64,000 bases of DNA. It comes from an uncultured Rickettsiales bacterium (GTDB lineage: Bacteria; Pseudomonadota; Alphaproteobacteria; Rs-D84). Under the pieces are notes generated by a model, which saw only the letters and a list, made by a program, of their open reading frames with translations, had not been told where the DNA came from and ran no database searches. Positions 33,267 through 42,941 of the stretch are shown in pieces; position 1 is the stretch's first letter; each line of letters starts with the position of its first letter. Location of the stretch: contig URSJ01000001.1 of NCBI GenBank assembly GCA_900550495.1, positions 48,668-112,667 on the forward strand. The letters are read 5' to 3'. The position numbers and the translations under genes were made by a program.

Positions 33267-35058
33267 ATCCAATCAATTTTTCCCAAAAAGATTGTTTTTT
33301 TGGTTGCTTTTTACGCTTGCGACGTGGGGCATTCATTGTTGTTTTTCGTGCCTCGGTGTGCTGGGCGTTTTTCTTTTTTGCATCTGTTGATGGCGTGTGC
33401 GCATCTAACAGGTCTTCGGTCTTGGCAGCCTCGGGCGCGACGCGTTGAATTGAATATTGTTCAATACTCATCATGCTGTCGTCGCCAACAATCACTATTT
33501 CGGTTTCAAATTCTGATTCCATCGCAGCCAATTCAGAGCGTTTGTTATTCAACAGGTAAATTGCCACATCGGTCGGAACCGTCATAATGATTTTCTGTGC
33601 GCTTTTTGCCAGCAGTTTTTCTTGCAGATGGCGGAACATAATCAACGCTGCCGTCTGGATAGATGGCACAACGCCGGCACCCAAACAGTGCGGACACTGG
33701 ACATACGATGTTTCAATAAAACTGCTGCGCAGGCGTTGACGCGACAACATCAACACACCAAATGCGTTGATTTTTGCAACCTGGGTGCGGGCGCGGTCAC
33801 GCTTCATAACCTCGCGCATTTTCATTTCCAGTTTGCGGTTGTTGCGTTCTTCTTCCATATCAATAAAGTCAATCGCGACAATACCAGCCAAATCGCGCAG
33901 GCGCAGTTGCAATGCGATTTCTTCGGCTGCCTCTAAATTAGTATTCAGGGCGGTTTGTTCAATATCTTTTTCTTTTATCGCACGTGACGAATTGACGTCA
34001 ATCGTGACCATCGCTTCGGTCTGGTTTATAACCAGCGACCCGCCCGATGGCAATTGAACGTATGGGCCATGCAATCCTTCCAGTTGTTTTTCAACACCAG
34101 CCTTGACCATCAATGGGACGGCAACGTCTTTGTATTGAACCAACTGTTTGCGTGGTGCGCGACCGTACATTTGCTGGAAATACATTTTCGCAGCATCGTA
34201 TGCTTCTTCGCCCTGGACGACCAAGACGTCATCTTTGTCCGCCAAGAAATCGCGAACGACCCGACGCAATAATGAATCTTCGGTATGAATTGTGACAGGC
34301 GCAACAGATTCCAGCGTTGTTTTGCGGATTTCATTCCACAGATTTACCAGATAATCGTAATCAGCCGCGATTGATGTGGCATCGGCCCCCATCGCCGCCG
34401 TGCGCAGAACGACCGTCATTCCCTTGGGAATCTTTAAGCCATGCAAGATGTCGCGCAGACGGGCGCGTTCAGATTTATCGGAAATCTTTTTTGAAATGCC
34501 ATAACTGTTGCGTTTGCGCGAATTCGGCATCAGAACTGCAAAACGTCCCGCCAATGACAGATACGTCGTCATTGACGCACCTTTTTGGCCACGTTCTTCC
34601 TTGACGCCCTGAATCAACAAAATTTGTTTTGGCTTTATAACATCTTGAATCTTGAATTCGCGTGCACGTTTGGCAAATTCCTTGTTATCTTCACCGGCAC
34701 TGTGGTCGTCGTATTCTGCAATTTCATCGTTTTCATCATCTGGGTCGTCATCGTCGTCAACGATATTGGCATGTGCTAATTCCAACAGTTTCTTTTTCTG
34801 TTCGGGTGACACCTGGTAATAGTCCGGATGAATTTCTGAAAACGGCAAGAAACCATTTTTACCTGTGCCATAGTCTACGAATGCCGCTTGTAATGACGGT
34901 TCTACACGAATAACCTTGGCCAGATAAATGTTCCCTTTTATCTGAGGTTTTGTTGTTGTTTCAACATCAAAATCAGAAACACGATTGGTTGCTGTATCCA
35001 CCACCACCACACGGGTTTCTTCCGGGTGGACAGCGTCCACATAGATTTTCTTTGACAT
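33265..35058 (-). CDS. rne: Ribonuclease E/G family endoribonuclease
   Basis: 597 residues. S1 domain with GNIYLAKVIRVEPSLQAAFV and YGTGKNGFLPFSEIH, catalytic Asp in GIVAIDFIDME, the zinc-link CPHCLGAG, and a small domain at the end. An acidic insert (DDDDDPDDENDEIAEYDD) sits within the S1 region, as in alphaproteobacterial RNase E. The long C-terminal scaffold of E. coli RNase E (about 500 residues) is reduced to some 60 lysine-rich residues, so a large degradosome platform is unlikely. It cuts mRNA and matures rRNA and tRNA. Confidence 0.9.
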   Translation of the reverse strand: MSKKIYVDAVHPEETRVVVVDTATNRVSDFDVETTTKPQIKGNIYLAKVIRVEPSLQAAFVDYGTGKNGFLPFSEIHPDYYQVSPEQKKKLLELAHANIVDDDDDPDDENDEIAEYDDHSAGEDNKEFAKRAREFKIQDVIKPKQILLIQGVKEERGQKGASMTTYLSLAGRFAVLMPNSRKRNSYGISKKISDKSERARLRDILHGLKIPKGMTVVLRTAAMGADATSIAADYDYLVNLWNEIRKTTLESVAPVTIHTEDSLLRRVVRDFLADKDDVLVVQGEEAYDAAKMYFQQMYGRAPRKQLVQYKDVAVPLMVKAGVEKQLEGLHGPYVQLPSGGSLVINQTEAMVTIDVNSSRAIKEKDIEQTALNTNLEAAEEIALQLRLRDLAGIVAIDFIDMEEERNNRKLEMKMREVMKRDRARTQVAKINAFGVLMLSRQRLRSSFIETSYVQCPHCLGAGVVPSIQTAALIMFRHLQEKLLAKSAQKIIMTVPTDVAIYLLNNKRSELAAMESEFETEIVIVGDDSMMSIEQYSIQRVAPEAAKTEDLLDAHTPSTDAKKKNAQHTEARKTTMNAPRRKRKKQPKKQSFWEKLIG

Positions 35059-35264
35059 TTAGTAATCCTTTTGTTGCGGGTTCGTATGCAACGGATACAT
35101 TTCGTCCCCGTGGGGCGGTCCAGCCCATGCCAAGGGAAACAGCCACATAAACCAGTGGCAAAATCCAAAATGTATAAAATAGTGATAATACAAACACTTG
35201 CTATACCCCATTGTCATACGACAAGTCCCAGTCTAGCATGCCCAACCCCGTTATGGCAAGGTAT

Positions 35265-36293
35265 TTATTTTTTGCGTGTTTTAATATGTTTGATTTTCGC
35301 AGGAATCTGGGAAATTTTTTCGCGCGCTTCGTCGGCCCAGCGTTTCATACGCGCCCGCAACCAGCGTTCATATATGAAAAACAGTCCCCCAACGCCAATC
35401 AGTGGTAACACATAATAAATAATGCGGTATGCCAACAGGGCACCGAAAATATTGGCTTTATCTACGGTGTCAGGCAACGCCAGCATAAAGACCGTTTCAA
35501 ACACGCCGATGCCACCTGGAACCTGGCTGAATACGCCAGTGGTTTGGGCAATTACGAATAGGCCGATATACGTCCCAAATGGGATATGAACAAACGGAAT
35601 CAGACAGAAATACAGCACCAATCCAGCCAAAACACTGTCTGTAATACCCAGCATCATTTGCAACCAGGCCATCTTGGTTGATGGAATCTGGAACTTTATT
35701 TGGCCGATTTTAATGCTTTTACCATGGAACAGTAATGTCATTGCAAAATACGCCAGTAACGCCGCTGCACAGAATATAAACAGCGCATTCAATCCAACGG
35801 CCGCCCCAGTCGACGCCGTGAATATATCGCGTGGAACCAGGAAATACCCAATCAACACAATTGCTGCACACCCCAAGAAATATGTAAAACCAGAAATGGT
35901 CAGCATTTTTACAATGTCACCACCTCGGATACGCCACCGGGTATACAGGCGATATCGTATTGCACCCCCGCTGACTACGGCGTGACCAGCGTTGTTGCTG
36001 ATTGCGAATCCCAGCATTCCGGCCAGCATCCATTTCCACCATGTGACCTTTTTACTTTCGCCGACATAATTCAAGGCCAGGAAATCATATAATGACAATG
36101 CGAAATATCCCGCCAGACATGCGCAGCATGCCCCAACCAGATTCATCAACGGAATCGCCGTAATAGCACGAATAATATCATAAAATGTGTAATTGCGCAG
36201 TTGCCACCATAACATCCCAGCGGCCAGGATAAAAAAGAAAATTCCCGAGTAACTGATAACCTTTTTAATCACGCGTTTTGCTTGTGCCGACAT
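35265..36293 (-). CDS. YbhN/LPG-synthase-type integral membrane protein (UPF0104)
   Basis: 342 residues from MSAQAKRVIKK at 36293, with seven to eight membrane helices. NNAGHAVVSGGAIRYRLYTRW near residue 110 and TTGVFSQVPGGIGVFETVF near 250 are the family signatures also found in the flippase domain of lysylphosphatidylglycerol synthases. Members are implicated in lipid movement; the synthetase domain of MprF is absent. It stands alone, divergent from rph. Confidence 0.75.
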   Translation of the reverse strand: MSAQAKRVIKKVISYSGIFFFILAAGMLWWQLRNYTFYDIIRAITAIPLMNLVGACCACLAGYFALSLYDFLALNYVGESKKVTWWKWMLAGMLGFAISNNAGHAVVSGGAIRYRLYTRWRIRGGDIVKMLTISGFTYFLGCAAIVLIGYFLVPRDIFTASTGAAVGLNALFIFCAAALLAYFAMTLLFHGKSIKIGQIKFQIPSTKMAWLQMMLGITDSVLAGLVLYFCLIPFVHIPFGTYIGLFVIAQTTGVFSQVPGGIGVFETVFMLALPDTVDKANIFGALLAYRIIYYVLPLIGVGGLFFIYERWLRARMKRWADEAREKISQIPAKIKHIKTRKK

Positions 36294-36419
36294 AAAACTT
36301 CCTTTAACAAACACCCAGCATAACAACATAGGCGCGAAAATGCAAATGTAAAAAATATTGCAATCTGGGCGGGGTAATATATACTGATTACACAATAACT
36401 ATATAACAAAAGGCAAAAA

Positions 36420-37136
36420 ATGATACGTCCATCGTTGCGCAAGCCAAATCAGATGCGTCCTGTATCCATGGAAACAGGCGTCAACAAATGGGCCGAGGGG
36501 TCGTGCCTGATAAAAATTGGCGGAACCCAGGTGTTATGCACAGCATCGATGGATTTGAATCAGCCGTTATGGAAACGTGTCCAAAACAAAACCGGTGGTT
36601 GGGTAACTGCGGAATATTCAATGTTACCACGTGCATGTGGCACACGTAAAAATCGTGATGCCATTATCAAGGATCATCGTAGTGCGGAAATTTCGCGTCT
36701 GATTGGGCGGGCTTTTCGTAGTGTTGTTGATATGGATACGTTGGGGCGGCACACGATTACAATTGACTGTGATGTGATTCAGGCCGACGGCGGGACGCGT
36801 TGTGCGTCAATTACGGGTGGTTTTGTCGCGTTATGTTTGGCTGTGCGGCACCTGATGCAGGCAGGTCGTATATCCCAGAATCCAATCCGTGAACATATTG
36901 CCGCAATATCGGCGGGATTGTTCCACGAGGAATTAGTGCTGGACTTGGATTATGACGAAGATTGTGTGGCTGAATTGGATTCTAATTTTGTTGTTGCTGA
37001 ATCCGGCCGGTTTGTAGAGATTCAAGCAACCGGGGAACAGCACCCATTTGATGCGGCACAAATTACCGAACTGATGAATATGGCTGCAGTTGGTTGCCAG
37101 AAGTTGATAGAACTGCAAAAACAAGTATTAGAATAA
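36420..37136 (+). CDS. rph: Ribonuclease PH
   Basis: 238 residues: RPSLRKPNQMRPVSMETGVN at the start, EGSCLIKIGGTQVLCTAS, the phosphate-binding GRAFRSVVD, TITIDCDVIQADGGTRCASI and CVAELDSNFVV. This phosphorolytic exoribonuclease trims tRNA 3' ends in the cytoplasm. Length is normal. A bidirectional terminator follows. Confidence 0.95.
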   Translation: MIRPSLRKPNQMRPVSMETGVNKWAEGSCLIKIGGTQVLCTASMDLNQPLWKRVQNKTGGWVTAEYSMLPRACGTRKNRDAIIKDHRSAEISRLIGRAFRSVVDMDTLGRHTITIDCDVIQADGGTRCASITGGFVALCLAVRHLMQAGRISQNPIREHIAAISAGLFHEELVLDLDYDEDCVAELDSNFVVAESGRFVEIQATGEQHPFDAAQITELMNMAAVGCQKLIELQKQVLE

Positions 37137-37139
37137 AAA

Positions 37140-37161
37140 ACGCGCCAATGGCGCGTTTTTT
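37140..37161. terminator. Bidirectional terminator between rph and ackA
   Basis: Stem ACGCGCC/GGCGCGT with A tract before and T6 after, serving both convergent genes. Confidence 0.85.
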
Positions 37162-37162
37162 A

Positions 37163-38419
37163 TTACCTTGTTTTTTGTGGTTTGGCAAATGAATAATCCA
37201 TTTTCAGATGATTTGGATTATATGTGCCGTTCATGATTGCTAATGTGTCTTCAACAATAACCAATTCTTCGTTGGTTGCAATCATGAATACTTTGACACG
37301 GCTGTCAGGTGTGCTGATAACAGCTTCGTCAACGCCCTTGCGCGCCAGGGACGCGGCGTTCTTTTCTTTGTCCAGTTTGATACCCAGTTCTTCCAATCCG
37401 GCACAGAACTTTTCACGCAGGTAGTCGTCATTTTCGCCAACGCCCGCGGTGAATACCAGCGCGTCTGTGTGACCTAATTCTGCCATAAACGCACCAATGT
37501 ATTTTTTTACATTGTGTACTTCTGTATCTATGGCCAGGCGACATTTATCATCAGAATCCTTGTTCTGTTCGACGTCGCGGCGGTCGGCGTAGCATTCAGT
37601 CAATCCCATCAGACCAGAGTCTTTGTTCAAATGCTTTTGCATTTGGTCTGGGGTCAATTTCAATGTATTCATAACATACAGAACAACACCTGGGTCTAAA
37701 TCACCGGGACGTGTTCCCATGGTCAGACCCGCCAATGGTGTCATGCCCAATGATGTGTCAACAGAAACACCGTTCTTGATTGCGCTTGCTGATGCGCCTG
37801 AGCCGATGTGTAATGTAATCAGATTGCATTGGTCTGCGGGTTTGCCCAGCATCGCTGCTGCGCGTTTTGATACATACATGTGTGATGTCCCGTGAAAGCC
37901 GTAACGGCGAACGCCCAGTTCTTTATACCACGCAGTTGGCACGGCATAACGATATGCGTAATCTGGCATAGTCTGATGAAACGCGGTGTCAAATACGGCA
38001 ACCTGTTTCGCGTTTGGCAACAACTGTTTGGCAGTCACAATGCCCATCAGTGCAGGCGGATTGTGTAATGGTGCAATAGATGACAGTTCATCAATAGTTT
38101 TCATAACAGCGTCATTGATTTCAACCGATGATGAGAATTTGTCGCCCCCCATAACAACGCGGTGACCGACGCCATTTATTTCGTTCAGGTCAATTGATGC
38201 TTCGCGCAGCATGAACAGAACAACGTTTAACGCCTCGTCATGATTTTTCATAAAGGTGTCTTTACGTTGTTTTGTGCCGTCCGGATATTTTTGTGTTACA
38301 AAAGAATCCGGCAGACCGATTTTTTCAACATTGCCGCCAACAACGGCCGTCTTGGAATTCGCGTCAAAAACCTGGTATTTTAACGACGAAGACCCACAGT
38401 TTAATGCAAGTATGTACAT
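37163..38419 (-). CDS. ackA: Acetate kinase
   Basis: 418 residues from MYILALNCGSSSLKYQVFD at 38419 (binding site AGAGGAAACAA). NCGSSSLKY, GHRVVMGG, FDTAFHQTMP, GFHGTSHMYV and GSGASASAI are all present. It interconverts acetyl phosphate and acetate with ADP/ATP in the cytoplasm and yields ATP in fermentation, consistent with a low-oxygen habitat. pta is not in this window. Confidence 0.95.
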   Translation of the reverse strand: MYILALNCGSSSLKYQVFDANSKTAVVGGNVEKIGLPDSFVTQKYPDGTKQRKDTFMKNHDEALNVVLFMLREASIDLNEINGVGHRVVMGGDKFSSSVEINDAVMKTIDELSSIAPLHNPPALMGIVTAKQLLPNAKQVAVFDTAFHQTMPDYAYRYAVPTAWYKELGVRRYGFHGTSHMYVSKRAAAMLGKPADQCNLITLHIGSGASASAIKNGVSVDTSLGMTPLAGLTMGTRPGDLDPGVVLYVMNTLKLTPDQMQKHLNKDSGLMGLTECYADRRDVEQNKDSDDKCRLAIDTEVHNVKKYIGAFMAELGHTDALVFTAGVGENDDYLREKFCAGLEELGIKLDKEKNAASLARKGVDEAVISTPDSRVKVFMIATNEELVIVEDTLAIMNGTYNPNHLKMDYSFAKPQKTR

Positions 38420-38469
38420 TTGTTTCCTCTTTTCTATGTGGGTCAGCATAGCAAAGTATTTTTATGTTT

Positions 38470-39033
38470 TCAACAGTAAACTAGGTATTTTATGCGCCAT
38501 GCGTTTGCGGTGATAGGGGTAGACATGCCATCTTGGGGATTGGACACCCAAAATGCGTCGTTCCCGATAATCAGTTGCACCGTGATACCATCATTGGTCT
38601 GGCGGGTATTCGGGGCGGGATTGGCACGTGTGCCAATACCAAATGCAGAAACTGTGTCGCCTGCACAGTATCCGGCGTCATCTGCGCGGCATACCAGCAC
38701 AGCGCACGAAAAAATCGGTGTGCGGGTCGTGTTAAACGTATATGTTGAACTGACGCCTGTTGGAATCGGCATTTCGCGTGATGAAATCAGTGTTGGTGCG
38801 GTTACGCCCATACGGTCAAACAACGCGTTCCAAAAATCATCAGAAACCGTTGTTATATCAAATGATGCGTTCGCAATCGCGTCGGCGCGTGCCAGTGTAA
38901 CGCCGCCTAGTGTTTCGCCATCGTGCACACGCAATGTCTTGGTTTCTGTATCCATGGTTATTTCCCCAGCCAGTCCTGTAAAATTGTCATTTTGTGCGGT
39001 GGTGCCTCGGCGAATTTGCAAAATTCGTGCCAT
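38470..39033 (-). CDS. Phage fibre/tropism-determinant-like protein
   Basis: 187 residues from MARILQIRRGTTAQNDNFTG at 39033 (AAAGGATTTGATA binding site). The first 45 residues (RRGTTAQ, GLAGEITMDTETKTLRVHDG) are the small beta domain found at the N-terminus of Bordetella phage Mtd and many tail fibres. The rest (MPIPTGVSSTYTFNT to the end) is beta-rich and could be a receptor-binding tip. It lies 20 kb from the main particle cluster. It may supply the missing distal part of the fibre adaptor at 11376; that is inference. Confidence 0.65.
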   Translation of the reverse strand: MARILQIRRGTTAQNDNFTGLAGEITMDTETKTLRVHDGETLGGVTLARADAIANASFDITTVSDDFWNALFDRMGVTAPTLISSREMPIPTGVSSTYTFNTTRTPIFSCAVLVCRADDAGYCAGDTVSAFGIGTRANPAPNTRQTNDGITVQLIIGNDAFWVSNPQDGMSTPITANAWRIKYLVYC

Positions 39034-39077
39034 TATCAAATCCTTTGGTTAAATAGAGATTGTTTTTTAACAAAAAA

Positions 39078-39138
39078 CACCGCCAATTGGCGGTGCAGTC
39101 ATGTGGCGTATTATATCATAAAATACCCCAAAAAGCAA
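39078..39138 (-). promoter_or_regulatory. Promoter with immediately following terminator before the fibre gene
   Basis: On the complement: TTGCTT (39138-39133), 17-bp spacer, TATAAT (39115-39110), predicted start near 39103. A perfect 18-base palindrome CACCGCCAATTGGCGGTG (39095-39078) then forms a 9-bp stem followed by T6. Transcription would stop within about 30 bases unless the terminator is overcome, the same arrangement as at 5443-5554. As the -10 is near perfect, the hairpin rather than initiation is the likely control point. Confidence 0.72.
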
Positions 39139-39143
39139 GTGTG

Positions 39144-41531
39144 TTATGGCGCATACTGATACCTGTTCAAATATTGCTGGAATAATGCGCCAGATTTTTG
39201 GTCAAATTTCTTTTGTTTTTTTGACGCACTGCCAGGACGCCACGAATATAGACGCCCGGTGCGTGAATCGCGCCCAGATTCCAAGAAGTCCCAATACGCC
39301 ATCAATTCGCGATACTTATCCTGATGATTATCGTCCCAGTTGGAGATTTCGTCATCACGTTTTTGGATTCGTGTGTTCATTTCGTCAATGATTTGAGTTG
39401 CTTCGTCAAATTGTTGGATTGGTTCGCTCAGTTGCGCAGTGTTTGTGCTGGCGGCGTTATAGTCGGCCTCGGCCGTGTTAAATGCGGCTTCGTATGCAGG
39501 GCGATTGGCAATTGCCACTTGGACGTCAGGAATTGCTTGTTGTTGACGTGCAGTCAAGTTTACAGCGGTTTGTTGCAATGTTGCAGATGTCATCTGCATT
39601 CCGGCAATCTGCTGTTGCAAACTGGTGCGTTGTGTGTCCGCTTCTTGTGGGGACATGCCATTGAACGTATCAGGGTTATTCAGCGCGTTTTGCATTTGTT
39701 GTATGGTCGCCTGAATCTGTTGTAACTGTTGTTGGACTGTATTCAAATCGTTTGTGATTTCGGCATATTCGGTCAGTTTTTTGTCCGTATCGTTTAATTG
39801 CGTGCGTGCCGCGTCCAGTGCGTTTTTCTTTTGTTCTTCAATAGTCTGGGCGTTTTGCAAGTCTTGCCGTTTTTGGGCGACGGTCGCCGCAGTTATGCCC
39901 GTTTGATTGATTGTGTTTTGTGCATCTTGGATTATCTGGTTATCCTGAGTGTTGCGCATATTTGTTTCATTGACTGTATCGTTCAGGTCGTTCGTGTTCT
40001 TGGTCAGTGCGTCTTGGTGCGCTGTCTGCATACGCTTGGTATCGTGACCACCGAATTTGCTGCCGTTTAATTTGATTGCATTTCCTGCGATTGTGATTCC
40101 GTATCCAATACCCATAAACGCCGCTTTGATACTTTTATCCATTGCTGTGGTAACGAATTGAACACCTTCGTTTTTATTCCACGACAGTCCCTTGTCCGAA
40201 AATATAGATAATTTTTCCTTGCCCAATGCGTCCATAATCTTGCTGGTGGTGTAACCGTATTTGATGACAGACAATACTTCCATCGCGGTTTTTGCCTCGT
40301 CCGTCTTGCCATCGCGCACTGCCATCATAATCAATTCAGATATAATCGCGCGCATCTGACGGCCGTTTTTTAGTGCCCCTGCAAATGCCTTGGGCATTGT
40401 TTCTTTTAATTGCCCTATTGCCTTGGCGAACCAATCGAAATGCTTGGTCGCGGTTGGCGATTTGTATCGCAGGTTTTCTTTGATTTTACCTGCGTTTTCC
40501 AATACCTTGCCCAGACCATCTGTTGGTTTGATTTTTGCGCCATCTAATGCCTTGACAATCAATTTTGCAGGACTAGACATATACAGACGGTCGCCACGCA
40601 ATTTGACATACTTGTCCATATAATCAGCCCATGTGTCGCTGGTATTTTTGGACAATTGTTGCCACGGGGTCAATTCGTCTTGGCGTTTAGGCGGAACATA
40701 GTCATCAGATTCCTTGTCGTCATAATTTACCTTGGTCTTGGCGGTGGCGATATGCTTGGAAATTTTGCCGCCATCGTAATTTTTGAAGACGTCCAGAACC
40801 TTGGCCTTGTTGTTCAGCGTATCCAACAGGTCGCGATGATTCCGCTTGAAATAATCCAATTTTTGCGGGTCAATTGCCGCGTCGTCAAATCCTTTTTCAA
40901 TATCGTTGAAATCCAGTGGCGCATTGATACCAATCGCGGTCTGAAAATCCGGCTGGTTGGAATAGAACGTCAGATATTGGGCAATTTGTTTGATTTTATT
41001 CTGGAATTTTGGCGATGCGTTGTATTCTTTTTTGCTGATGCCGTCTATTAAATCAGAATACGAGAAATCGTCGTTCGTCAGCCCCCATTGCTTGAAATAG
41101 ATTTCCAGGCTGTTGCGTTTTGATAACAAAAATGATTTGAACGCACCCTGAATCTGTGCTTCTGCATCTGGGCTGGCGGTGCTGTTTGAAAACAGGTGGG
41201 TCAGCGCATCACCAAAATATTCATTCAGGAAATTGTTCGCGTCTTTGTTTTCTTTGAACGAACCTTGGTCGGCGGCCATACCACGAAATGCATTCTGAAA
41301 CGCATTGAACAATTTTTTCCATTCGTCGTCGCCAAGTTCCCACAAGCCCCCAATCTCGGTCGGGTCAGGCATGGGGTTGCCCATCAGATTCTTTTTCCAA
41401 TCCTTCATATTGCCGCGAAAATCGTCGTTCTTGGCATATTCGTCGTATTTGGCGCGAACCTCGGCCGGCATGTGGTTAAACCGCATCTGCATATAATACT
41501 GTAACAAAAAGTCGTTCATCTTTACAGCCAT
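39144..41531 (-). CDS. Large coiled-coil protein upstream of the fibre gene, possible virion component
   Basis: 795 residues from MAVKMNDFLLQYYMQ at 41531 (AAAGGATGTGCCT binding site). No signal peptide or membrane helix is evident. The N-terminal 450 residues are helical and mixed with many Lys/Asp; residues about 480-720 form long Gln/Ala/Thr-rich coiled coils (QQLQQIQATIQQMQNAL); the end is basic. No enzyme motif was seen. Same strand as the fibre gene just downstream. T7-like phages have large internal virion proteins absent from the main cluster, so it may be one, but sequence alone does not show it. Confidence 0.45.
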   Translation of the reverse strand: MAVKMNDFLLQYYMQMRFNHMPAEVRAKYDEYAKNDDFRGNMKDWKKNLMGNPMPDPTEIGGLWELGDDEWKKLFNAFQNAFRGMAADQGSFKENKDANNFLNEYFGDALTHLFSNSTASPDAEAQIQGAFKSFLLSKRNSLEIYFKQWGLTNDDFSYSDLIDGISKKEYNASPKFQNKIKQIAQYLTFYSNQPDFQTAIGINAPLDFNDIEKGFDDAAIDPQKLDYFKRNHRDLLDTLNNKAKVLDVFKNYDGGKISKHIATAKTKVNYDDKESDDYVPPKRQDELTPWQQLSKNTSDTWADYMDKYVKLRGDRLYMSSPAKLIVKALDGAKIKPTDGLGKVLENAGKIKENLRYKSPTATKHFDWFAKAIGQLKETMPKAFAGALKNGRQMRAIISELIMMAVRDGKTDEAKTAMEVLSVIKYGYTTSKIMDALGKEKLSIFSDKGLSWNKNEGVQFVTTAMDKSIKAAFMGIGYGITIAGNAIKLNGSKFGGHDTKRMQTAHQDALTKNTNDLNDTVNETNMRNTQDNQIIQDAQNTINQTGITAATVAQKRQDLQNAQTIEEQKKNALDAARTQLNDTDKKLTEYAEITNDLNTVQQQLQQIQATIQQMQNALNNPDTFNGMSPQEADTQRTSLQQQIAGMQMTSATLQQTAVNLTARQQQAIPDVQVAIANRPAYEAAFNTAEADYNAASTNTAQLSEPIQQFDEATQIIDEMNTRIQKRDDEISNWDDNHQDKYRELMAYWDFLESGRDSRTGRLYSWRPGSASKKQKKFDQKSGALFQQYLNRYQYAP

Positions 41532-41562
41532 AGGCACATCCTTTGTATCCAATACATATATA

Positions 41563-41590
41563 ATTATAGTGTTTTTTGAAAAAAAATCAA
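41563..41590 (-). promoter_or_regulatory. Promoter of the 795-residue protein gene
   Basis: TTGATT (41590-41585), 16-bp spacer, TATAAT (41568-41563) on the complement, about 25 bases before the likely start. No terminator hairpin intervenes. Confidence 0.65.
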
Positions 41591-41654
41591 TATACAGGCC
41601 CGTAAAACATAGTGTATAATGCCCCCGCAGCAAGAGAAAGGATACACCCACCAC

Positions 41655-42893
41655 ATGGCGAACAAATATTCGGTTCGAAATTTTTTGACGTGCATATATG
41701 GATACACATTCTTTAACGCAACAATGCTGTTGGCACCGGTCTATGCCGTGTTTATGCAGTCCCGCGGGGTCAGTGACTTTGGCATATCTGTCCTGCTGAT
41801 GTTATGGTCAGGCGGAGTTCTGGTGACGCAATTCCCGGTGGCACACCTGGCGCGACGTTTTGGGGCAAAAAATGTGCTGTTTAGCGGCCAGGTATTAAAG
41901 GCGGCGGCGTTCATCTTGTGGATTTTGTGGCCAACATTTTCTGGTTTTGCAATCGGAATGTTGTTGTGGGGAATGCACGGGGCGATTTATAACGTTGTGT
42001 CCGAAGATGTTTTGTATGATGAATTGCGTGCGCGGACAAACACATTGGCGTATGAACGAATCTTGGGACAGCGCAAGAATGTTGCCGCCATCGGTACGGC
42101 GGTGTCGTCGTCGGGGTCGCTGTTGTGGACGTGGGGGTATGAATGGATAACTGCACTGTCAATTGTATCGCTGGTGCTATCAATGTTGTTTATATCGCAG
42201 ATGAATCTGATTCAGAAATATCGTGGAATTGCCGATAACGGATGTTCGGTTATAAAATCTATATGTGGGGCTGTGTCAGTAATGCGTGCGACGCCCATGA
42301 TTGTGACTATGTTGGTGCTGTGTGTGTTGGTGACGAATTTTGCATATTTGAACGATTATCTGGCACTGATAGGATACGATATTGGGGTGCCCGCGTCATA
42401 CATTGGGGCGGTGCCTTTCTTTATTATGGGGTGCCAAGTTATTGGTCAGGCATTTGCTCATAAATTCGTTGGTATGTCACCAATGATAATGTATACGATG
42501 ATAATTGTCGCAGGTGCTTTGTTTGGACTGTTTGCGCTGGATTACACGATTTGGGGCCTGGTGGCGTTGGGGGCAGGGTATGTGATTTGTGCGGTGATAA
42601 AAATTTTGTTATACGCACGATTCCAGAACTTAATCCCATCGCAAAACCGGATGGAAGTTTTATCGTTTTACAGCATTGCGGACCAGACGTCATATATGAT
42701 TATCTGTTTAGTAATTGGTCTGGGTTCTATGCTGGGCAGTTGGCGCAACAGCATTGCGATTTTAGCGGTGCTGTTGGTGTCGCTGGGCGGATGGGCGATG
42801 ATATTTGCTCGTCGTCGTGCGGCGCGTCGTGCGACGATGCCAAATCCCACGCCAAACACCACTGTGCGTCCGTATGGTGGTGAAATAGCCTAG
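41655..42893 (+). CDS. Major facilitator superfamily transporter
   Basis: 412 residues from MANKYSVRNFLTCIYGY at 41655. Twelve hydrophobic segments; the loop after helix 2 reads AHLARRFGAKN, an approximate version of the MFS GxxxDRxGRR motif. YNVVSEDVLYDELRAR follows helix 4. The C-terminus is rich in Arg/Ala and Pro/Asn/Thr. The substrate cannot be deduced; a drug or sugar exporter is possible. Divergent from the phage-like gene. Confidence 0.8.
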   Translation: MANKYSVRNFLTCIYGYTFFNATMLLAPVYAVFMQSRGVSDFGISVLLMLWSGGVLVTQFPVAHLARRFGAKNVLFSGQVLKAAAFILWILWPTFSGFAIGMLLWGMHGAIYNVVSEDVLYDELRARTNTLAYERILGQRKNVAAIGTAVSSSGSLLWTWGYEWITALSIVSLVLSMLFISQMNLIQKYRGIADNGCSVIKSICGAVSVMRATPMIVTMLVLCVLVTNFAYLNDYLALIGYDIGVPASYIGAVPFFIMGCQVIGQAFAHKFVGMSPMIMYTMIIVAGALFGLFALDYTIWGLVALGAGYVICAVIKILLYARFQNLIPSQNRMEVLSFYSIADQTSYMIICLVIGLGSMLGSWRNSIAILAVLLVSLGGWAMIFARRRAARRATMPNPTPNTTVRPYGGEIA

Positions 42894-42941
42894 AATTTTG
42901 TTCCTGTGAATTTGTTTGATGATTTCTGATATGCTGGATAT

